Source of the DNA: an uncultured Oscillospiraceae bacterium
Lineage (GTDB): Bacteria; Bacillota; Clostridia; Oscillospirales; Oscillospiraceae
Reading direction: 5' to 3'
DNA length: 64,000 nucleotides
Assembly (NCBI GenBank): GCA_944385415.1
Contig: CALWXC010000009.1
Span: 1-64,000, forward strand
The notes beneath the pieces were generated by a model. It saw nothing but the letters and a program-made list of their open reading frames with translations, was not told the origin of the DNA and made no database searches. Within the stretch, counting starts at the first letter, position 1; each line of letters opens with the position of its first letter. This document shows, one piece after another, positions 59,057-64,000 of this stretch. The translations under genes and the position numbers were made by a program.

Positions 59057-60766
59057 ATGACGCAAAAAATCAGACAATTTGCCAGATTGGGCCTGATGTT
59101 TCTGACTTGTGTACTTTTTGCAGTCTATATTCCGCCTCAGGCTGACGCGTCATTTTCCGACCGTGTCATTCGCGTGGGCCTGTATTACGGCAGCAATGCT
59201 TTGCCCTCGGCGAATCTGGCCAATGAAGTGGGCAGCGGTTATCAGTTTGGTACATATAACAGCAGCGGCGCCTTTACACCCTTGGGAAGCACAGCCCAGG
59301 AAAAAATCACCGTCTGCAAGGATGCCAATCTCTATCTGTCCGGCGGCAGTTTCTATGAGACTCCCACAGCGGCGGACTATCAGCTCATTGGTGCTTACCA
59401 TATTCAGATGCCCGATACCTATGCCACCTATGAAGCAGCGGCCCAGGCGGCAGCGGCCTATCCCTACGGTTTCCCGGCCTATGTCAATGGAAACTATGTG
59501 GTCCGCTTCGAGTTTTATTCCTCTGCTGCCAACGCCGAAGCAGACGCTGTGGCCTACAGCGGCGCCCAGGTGGTTGGCGGCAGTAAGACGTGCTACACCG
59601 TTGTCAATACGGCCACAGGAGAGATTTTGTTTGAATTTGACAACGACGGCGACTATCTGGGCATTCAGCCCATGAGCAGCGGCGAGCGGGCACGGACCTG
59701 GTTCAAAGGGTACCAGTATTACGGTGGATTCCAGTATATGCGCCGCAGCGGCAACGATCTTTCCGTCATTAACTTTGTCAACGAGGACCTGTATGTGTCC
59801 GGCGTTTTGCCCTATGAATTTGTGGTAGATAACGATCTGGAATCCCTGAAGGCCGGTGCTGTGGCCATTCGGACTTTCTCCAGGGCTTCTACCAAGCACA
59901 ACGCACTGGGCTTTGATATCTGCAACACCACCGACTGTCAGGTGTACCGCGGTGTCTATACAGGCGCAGGGGCCCAACTGGTTCTGGATGCTGTAGAGCA
60001 GACCGGCGGCCAGTGTGCCTATTATAACGGCACTTTGATTGAGGCACTGTATTTCTCCTCCGACGGCGGCGCAACGGAAGACGCAGTCAATGCCTGGGGC
60101 AGCGACGTGCCATACCTCAAAGGGAAACTCGACCCCTATGAGGATACGATTTCCTTTAACGGCAAAAGCTGGAGTTATACCGTGACACCGTCCGAGATTC
60201 AAAGTCTGATGCAGAGCAAGGGATACGACTGCGGTACCGTTACCGGCCTGGAAGTGACGAAGACCACAGCCATGGGCAACGTCAACGAACTGACCATCAC
60301 AGACAGCAATGGTAAGAAATTTACCTTTACCGGGGATAATGTCCGGGTATTGCAAAACCTGCCCGGCGTCACCTATATGAGCCGCCGGTTCCAGATTACA
60401 CCCGTTGGCAGCCAACCAGTGGAGAATCCCACAACCAGCACCGGTGATACCAGCTTGTCGGTCTATGACGGTAACACCACCGTCAAATCCGACACCATAA
60501 CGGTGATTACCGGCAGCGGCACCCAGCAGGTGACAGCGCCCGCCACGGTCCTTACCGACAGTGGTACCGTTACGGTTGGAGAAAGCGGCGACAGCGGTTC
60601 CAGCGGCAGCAGTTCCGGCGGCAGCGGCCAGGGCTGGACTATCACCGGCGGCGGCTTCGGCCACAACATCGGCATGAGCCAGTGGGGTGCCTACGCCATG
60701 GGCCAACAGGGGTACTCCTATGAGGAAATCTTGAAATTCTACTACACTGGAATCACAATTCAGTGA
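59057..60766 (+). CDS. SpoIID/LytB domain protein, secreted, 569 aa
   Basis: Peptidoglycan-active protein of the SpoIID/LytB family. A signal peptide (hydrophobic LGLMFLTCVLFAVYI, probable cleavage after ADA near residue 31) is followed by a ~190-residue region with VVRFEFYSSAANAEADAVAY, resembling a SPOR-type domain. The SpoIID domain (about 235-430) has VSGVLPYEFVVDNDLESLKAGAVAIRTFS and YFSSDGGATEDA. A serine- and glycine-rich linker leads to the final GFGHNIGMSQWGAYAMGQQG. The ATG at 59057 follows GGAGG. Its vegetative promoter suggests a general cell-wall role rather than strictly sporulation. Confidence 0.88.
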   Translation: MTQKIRQFARLGLMFLTCVLFAVYIPPQADASFSDRVIRVGLYYGSNALPSANLANEVGSGYQFGTYNSSGAFTPLGSTAQEKITVCKDANLYLSGGSFYETPTAADYQLIGAYHIQMPDTYATYEAAAQAAAAYPYGFPAYVNGNYVVRFEFYSSAANAEADAVAYSGAQVVGGSKTCYTVVNTATGEILFEFDNDGDYLGIQPMSSGERARTWFKGYQYYGGFQYMRRSGNDLSVINFVNEDLYVSGVLPYEFVVDNDLESLKAGAVAIRTFSRASTKHNALGFDICNTTDCQVYRGVYTGAGAQLVLDAVEQTGGQCAYYNGTLIEALYFSSDGGATEDAVNAWGSDVPYLKGKLDPYEDTISFNGKSWSYTVTPSEIQSLMQSKGYDCGTVTGLEVTKTTAMGNVNELTITDSNGKKFTFTGDNVRVLQNLPGVTYMSRRFQITPVGSQPVENPTTSTGDTSLSVYDGNTTVKSDTITVITGSGTQQVTAPATVLTDSGTVTVGESGDSGSSGSSSGGSGQGWTITGGGFGHNIGMSQWGAYAMGQQGYSYEEILKFYYTGITIQ

Positions 60767-60784
60767 GAAAATGGAGATGCGACT

Positions 60785-61819
60785 TTGAAAACCAGCGATT
60801 TTTACTATGAACTGCCGGAGGAACTCATTGCACAGACGCCTCTGGAACATCGGGACCATTCCCGCCTGCTGACGTTGAACCGAGAAACGGGAAAAACGGG
60901 CCACCATCATTTTTATGAGCTGCCCGAATTTCTCAAACCCGGCGATTGTTTGGTGCTGAACAATTCCCGCGTCCTGCCCGCCCGACTGTTGGGCCACCGG
61001 GAACCCACCGGCGGCGCGGTGGAACTGCTGCTGCTGAAGGACCTGGGGGATAACACCTGGGAATGTCTGGCCAAGCCCGGCCGCAAGTGCCGCATTGGGA
61101 CGGAACTGTCCTTTGGCGACGGCCGCCTGACGGCTAAAGTGGTGGGTGATGGTGACGACGGCAAAAAACTGGTGCAGTTCTCCTTTACCGGCATTTTTCT
61201 GGAGGTGCTGGCGGAATTGGGGAAAATGCCGCTGCCGCCCTATATCCGCGAGGAGCTGGAGGACGGCGAGCGGTATCAGACGGTTTATTCCAAGATCAAC
61301 GGTTCGGCGGCGGCTCCTACGGCAGGACTGCATTTTACACCAGAACTGTTGCAGCAGATTGAAGAGAAAGGCGTCCGGCTGGCCTATGTAACGCTCCATG
61401 TGGGCCTGGGCACGTTCCGGCCGGTCAAAGCCGACGAAATCACCGACCACCATATGCACAGCGAATTCTGCGAGATCTCCCAGGAGACGGCCGACATCCT
61501 CAATGAGACGCGTCGGCAGGGGGGAAGGATTGTGTGTGTCGGTACTACCTCTTGCCGGACCATTGAATCTCTGGCCAACGACGACGGTACCTTTGTGGAG
61601 CGGGCCGGTTGGACGGAAATCTTCATCTATCCCGGCTACCGATTCAAGGCCATGGATGCCCTGGTGACCAATTTCCATTTGCCGGAGAGCACCTTGGTAA
61701 TGCTGGTGTCAGCCTTTGCCGGACGGGAGCACGTTCTGGCGGCCTATGCGGAGGCGGTAAAAGAGCGATACCGCTTTTTCTCTTTTGGCGACGCCATGTT
61801 GATTGCCAATGATATCTGA
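60785..61819 (+). CDS. queA: S-adenosylmethionine:tRNA ribosyltransferase-isomerase QueA, 344 aa
   Basis: Queuosine pathway enzyme converting preQ1 at tRNA position 34 to epoxyqueuosine. It begins [24 protein letters not shown], with [14 protein letters not shown] near 60, [14 protein letters not shown] near 178, [25 protein letters not shown] near 201-225 and GTTSCRT near 257. The start is a TTG at 60785 after TGGAGA. tgt follows after 20 bases, the usual queA-tgt-yajC order. Confidence 0.95.
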   Translation: MKTSDFYYELPEELIAQTPLEHRDHSRLLTLNRETGKTGHHHFYELPEFLKPGDCLVLNNSRVLPARLLGHREPTGGAVELLLLKDLGDNTWECLAKPGRKCRIGTELSFGDGRLTAKVVGDGDDGKKLVQFSFTGIFLEVLAELGKMPLPPYIREELEDGERYQTVYSKINGSAAAPTAGLHFTPELLQQIEEKGVRLAYVTLHVGLGTFRPVKADEITDHHMHSEFCEISQETADILNETRRQGGRIVCVGTTSCRTIESLANDDGTFVERAGWTEIFIYPGYRFKAMDALVTNFHLPESTLVMLVSAFAGREHVLAAYAEAVKERYRFFSFGDAMLIANDI

Positions 61820-61839
61820 TTGAGAAAGTAGGAACGACG

Positions 61840-62970
61840 TTGTTTCAAGTAAAAAAGAAAAACGGCGCTGCCCGCCGGGGCGAATTCACCTGTCCCCATG
61901 GCACAGTACAGACGCCGGTCTTTATGAACGTGGGTACCCAAGGCGCCATCAAGGGTGCCCTCAGCGCCGCCGATTTAAAAAACATCGGCTGTCAGGTGGA
62001 GTTGTCCAACACATATCACCTCCATGTACGGCCCGGTGACCAGCTGATTCACGATTTGGGCGGCCTGCACAAGTTCATGACCTGGGACGGCCCCATGCTC
62101 ACCGATTCCGGCGGGTTCCAGGTGTTTTCCCTGGCCAGTCTGCGGAAGATCAAGGAAGAGGGCGTCCATTTTGCTTCCCATGTGGATGGCCGGAAGATTT
62201 TCATGGGCCCCGAGGAGAGCATGCAGATTCAGTCTAATCTGGGCTCCGACATTGCCATGGCCTTTGATGAGTGCATTGAGAATCCGGCACCCTATGAGTA
62301 TGTCAAGCGGTCCTGTGAGCGGACATACCGCTGGCTGGTGCGCTGCAAAAACGAATTGGACCGGCTCAATGGGCTGCCCGGTACCGTGAATCCTGGACAG
62401 GTGCTGTTCGGCATCAACCAGGGCGGCACCTATGATGATCTGCGGGTGTGGCATATGAAGGAAATTGCCAAGCTGGACCTGGCTGGATATGCCATTGGCG
62501 GTCTGGCGGTGGGGGAACCCACGGAGGTTATGTACCACATCATTGAGATGGTGGAGCCTTGGATGCCTGTGGACCGCCCCAGATACCTTATGGGCGTTGG
62601 TACCCCGTCCAATATCATTGAGGCTGTGGCCCGTGGTGTGGACTTCTTCGACTGCGTCATGCCGGCCCGTAACGCCCGCCATGCAAAGCTCTTTACCTGG
62701 AGCGGTTCCATCAATCTGAAAAACGCCAAGTATGAGCGGGACGAGGGCCCCATCGATCCCCACTGCGATTGTCCGGTGTGCAGACGCTATTCCCGCGCCT
62801 ATCTCCGCCACCTGTTCAAAGCCGAGGAGATGCTGGCCATGCGGCTGTCCGTCATGCACAATCTGTATTTCTATAACCAGCTGATGCAGAAGATCCGTGA
62901 CGCTTTGGACAACGATCAATTTGATGCGTTCCGTGGGGAGTACTCGGAAAAACTGGCGCAGAAAATTTAA
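61840..62970 (+). CDS. tgt: tRNA-guanine transglycosylase, 376 aa
   Basis: Exchanges guanine 34 for preQ1 in tRNAs with GUN anticodons. SNTYHLHVRPG near 56-66, the catalytic DSGGFQVFSL near 88-97, QVLFGINQGG near 187-196, GGLAVGEP near 222-229, the second catalytic Asp in DFFDCVMPARNARHA near 267-281, and the zinc site CDCPVCRRYSRAYLRHL near 308-324. The start is a TTG at 61840 with a moderate AGGAAC site. yajC follows under its own promoter. Confidence 0.96.
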   Translation: MFQVKKKNGAARRGEFTCPHGTVQTPVFMNVGTQGAIKGALSAADLKNIGCQVELSNTYHLHVRPGDQLIHDLGGLHKFMTWDGPMLTDSGGFQVFSLASLRKIKEEGVHFASHVDGRKIFMGPEESMQIQSNLGSDIAMAFDECIENPAPYEYVKRSCERTYRWLVRCKNELDRLNGLPGTVNPGQVLFGINQGGTYDDLRVWHMKEIAKLDLAGYAIGGLAVGEPTEVMYHIIEMVEPWMPVDRPRYLMGVGTPSNIIEAVARGVDFFDCVMPARNARHAKLFTWSGSINLKNAKYERDEGPIDPHCDCPVCRRYSRAYLRHLFKAEEMLAMRLSVMHNLYFYNQLMQKIRDALDNDQFDAFRGEYSEKLAQKI

Positions 62971-62978
62971 AATTCCCC

Positions 62979-63007
62979 TTGAAAACAGTGGTAATATTGG
63001 CTATAAT
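62979..63007 (+). promoter_or_regulatory. Promoter of yajC
   Basis: TTGAAA (62979-62984), 17-bp spacer, TATAAT (63002-63007), 30 bases before the yajC ATG. Confidence 0.8.
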
Positions 63008-63036
63008 AAAACAAATGCCCGAATGGAGGTAACAAA

Positions 63037-63363
63037 ATGGGTGCAGAAGCAATGTCGACAATCATGATGTTTGCCGTCGTGATCCTGGTGTTCTACTTCT
63101 TTGTGATTCGTCCTGAAAACAAGAAGAAGAAGGCCATGCAGGAAATGCGCGATGCGCTGAAGGTTGGCGACAAGATCATCACCATCGGCGGTATCGTCGG
63201 TGAAGTGGTGCATATCAAGGACGAGAATATCGTCATTGAGACCAGTGCCGACCGCGTCCGCATGGAGCTGGCCAAGTGGGCCATTTCCAGCAATGAGACG
63301 GCGGAAAAGGCTGCTGCCAAGGCCAGAGAAGAGGCCAGAACAGAGAAGAAGAAAAAGAAGTGA
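63037..63363 (+). CDS. yajC: Preprotein translocase subunit YajC, 108 aa
   Basis: Accessory subunit of SecDF-YajC. One N-terminal membrane helix (IMMFAVVILVFYFFVI, residues ~9-24) is followed by the RPENKKKKAMQEMRDALKVGD signature and IITIGGIVGEVVHI. The C-terminus is a lysine-rich tail. GGAGG precedes the ATG. secD/secF are not in the window. Confidence 0.93.
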   Translation: MGAEAMSTIMMFAVVILVFYFFVIRPENKKKKAMQEMRDALKVGDKIITIGGIVGEVVHIKDENIVIETSADRVRMELAKWAISSNETAEKAAAKAREEARTEKKKKK

Positions 63364-63369
63364 GAAAAA

Positions 63370-63400
63370 ACGGTACCGCACCAATTGCGGTACCGTTTTT
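63370..63400 (+). terminator. Terminator after yajC
   Basis: 11-bp stem (63370-63380 with 63386-63396), 5-base loop, T run to 63400. It starts 6 bases after the stop. Confidence 0.88.
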
Positions 63401-63435
63401 TAGTTGCCCGGCAGGGGACAGGCACTCTCAAAAGC

Positions 63436-63473
63436 AGAAAAACTCCGACAGTAGAGGACTGTCGGAGTTTTTA
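63436..63473 (-). terminator. Terminator of the NlpC/P60 gene
   Basis: Perfect 11-bp stem (63441-63451 with 63459-63469), 7-base loop. On the minus strand it is followed by five T, directly after the gene's stop. Confidence 0.85.
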
Positions 63474-63475
63474 TA

Positions 63476-64000
63476 TCAGGCAATTCTTCTGGCGCCGATG
63501 TAGCGGCTGGCATAGTAGCTGTCGCTGAGGCTGGTAACCTTGACACCGCCGGAAGCGGCATGTACAAACTGGTTGTTGCCAATGTAGATACCCACATGAG
63601 AAGCAGCGGCGCTGGTGGCGTATGTGTTATCAAAGAACACCAGATCACCGGGCTGCAGACTGCTGACAGCATAGCCGTTGCTCAACTGCTGGCCGGCAGT
63701 ACGGTTAAGGGTATAACCCAGCTGCTTGTAGACGTAGCGGGTAAAACCGGAGCAGTCAAAGCCGGAAGGCGTTGTGCCGCCCCAGACATAGGGAGTCCCG
63801 AGGTACTGCATGCCCAGGTCAGCGGCCTGCTGGCCCACACTGACCGAAGAGCCGGAGGAGGAGTTGTAAATGGGCTTCTCCGTCAGTTCCATCAGATCGC
63901 TTCTGACGTAACCGGTTTGTCCCTCAAATTGGACCTTGTACCAGCCGCAGTTGAAACCGATGATGTAAGCCTCATCACCGTATTGCATCTGGCAGACCAG
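63476..64000 (-). CDS. NlpC/P60 peptidoglycan hydrolase, 5' end outside the window
   Basis: C-terminal part of a cell-wall cysteine endopeptidase. The visible chain starts within an SH3-like segment (WYKVQFEGQTGYVRSDLM). The NlpC/P60 domain carries the catalytic Cys in TPSGFDCSGFTRYVYKQLG, the His in SHVGIYIGNNQ and the third polar residue in FVHAAS. The frame stays open to the window edge, so the true start, signal peptide and any further SH3 repeats lie beyond base 64000. It has its own terminator and is convergent with yajC. Confidence 0.9.
   Translation of the reverse strand: MVCQMQYGDEAYIIGFNCGWYKVQFEGQTGYVRSDLMELTEKPIYNSSSGSSVSVGQQAADLGMQYLGTPYVWGGTTPSGFDCSGFTRYVYKQLGYTLNRTAGQQLSNGYAVSSLQPGDLVFFDNTYATSAAASHVGIYIGNNQFVHAASGGVKVTSLSDSYYASRYIGARRIA

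Overview
The window reads as chromosome of a spore-forming, GC-rich member of the Clostridia, most likely an Oscillospiraceae-type gut organism. The evidence is a complete spoIIIAA-AH sporulation operon, a SpoIID-type protein, a FtsK/SpoIIIE translocase, a CD1247-type zinc-ribbon protein, a tyrosine T-box in front of tyrS, and Bacillota gene order (plsX-rnc-smc-ftsY; Asp23-nusB-xseAB-ispA-dxs-tlyA-nadK-argR-recN). Core genes lie almost entirely on the + strand, tightly packed with many 4-base ATGA overlaps. The genus is an inference.

Bases 1 to about 4600 are accessory DNA, and the first 2.9 kb are visibly more AT-rich. They hold the C-terminal scrap of a tyrosine integrase, a divergent pair (Cro/C1-type regulator and SLOG-family protein) with overlapping promoters covered by an inverted repeat, an AbiE-type toxin-antitoxin pair with a near-consensus promoter, two further gene remnants, and a SEC-C protein. 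An alpha/beta hydrolase follows. At 5.8-8.9 kb there is an unrecognised small ORF, a 5'-truncated FtsX-type permease, and a BlaI/M56-peptidase regulatory pair with a perfect 19-bp-arm palindromic operator.

From 9 kb on the content is mostly core. It comprises a Ktr/Trk potassium uptake pair, an RNA methyltransferase, dprA, topA, trmFO, plsX, rnc, an Elp3-like radical SAM protein, smc, ftsY, rph, rdgB, yhbY, a fused nadD-yqeK, an LCP-family cell-wall ligase with a pentapeptide-repeat tail, rsfS, leuS and rpsU. Next come yqeG, efp, a CD1247-type protein, a TSCPD protein and ybaK (both minus), tepA, uppP and ftsK. Two small genes of unknown function with lower GC sit between ftsK and spoIIIA.

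The right part runs spoIIIAA-AH, Asp23, nusB, a TsaD-like M22 paralogue, xseA, xseB, ispA, dxs, tlyA, nadK, argR, recN, then a tyrosine T-box and tyrS, convergent with an archaeal-type asd. It ends with a SpoIID/LytB protein, queA, tgt, yajC and a window-truncated NlpC/P60 hydrolase on the minus strand. The themes that recur are RNA modification and translation (trmFO, rnc, rsfS, leuS, rpsU, efp, tyrS, queA, tgt), chromosome handling (topA, smc, dprA, recN, ftsK, xseAB), envelope and isoprenoid supply (uppP, ispA, dxs, LCP) and sporulation. I saw no tRNA, rRNA, CRISPR array or intact insertion sequence.
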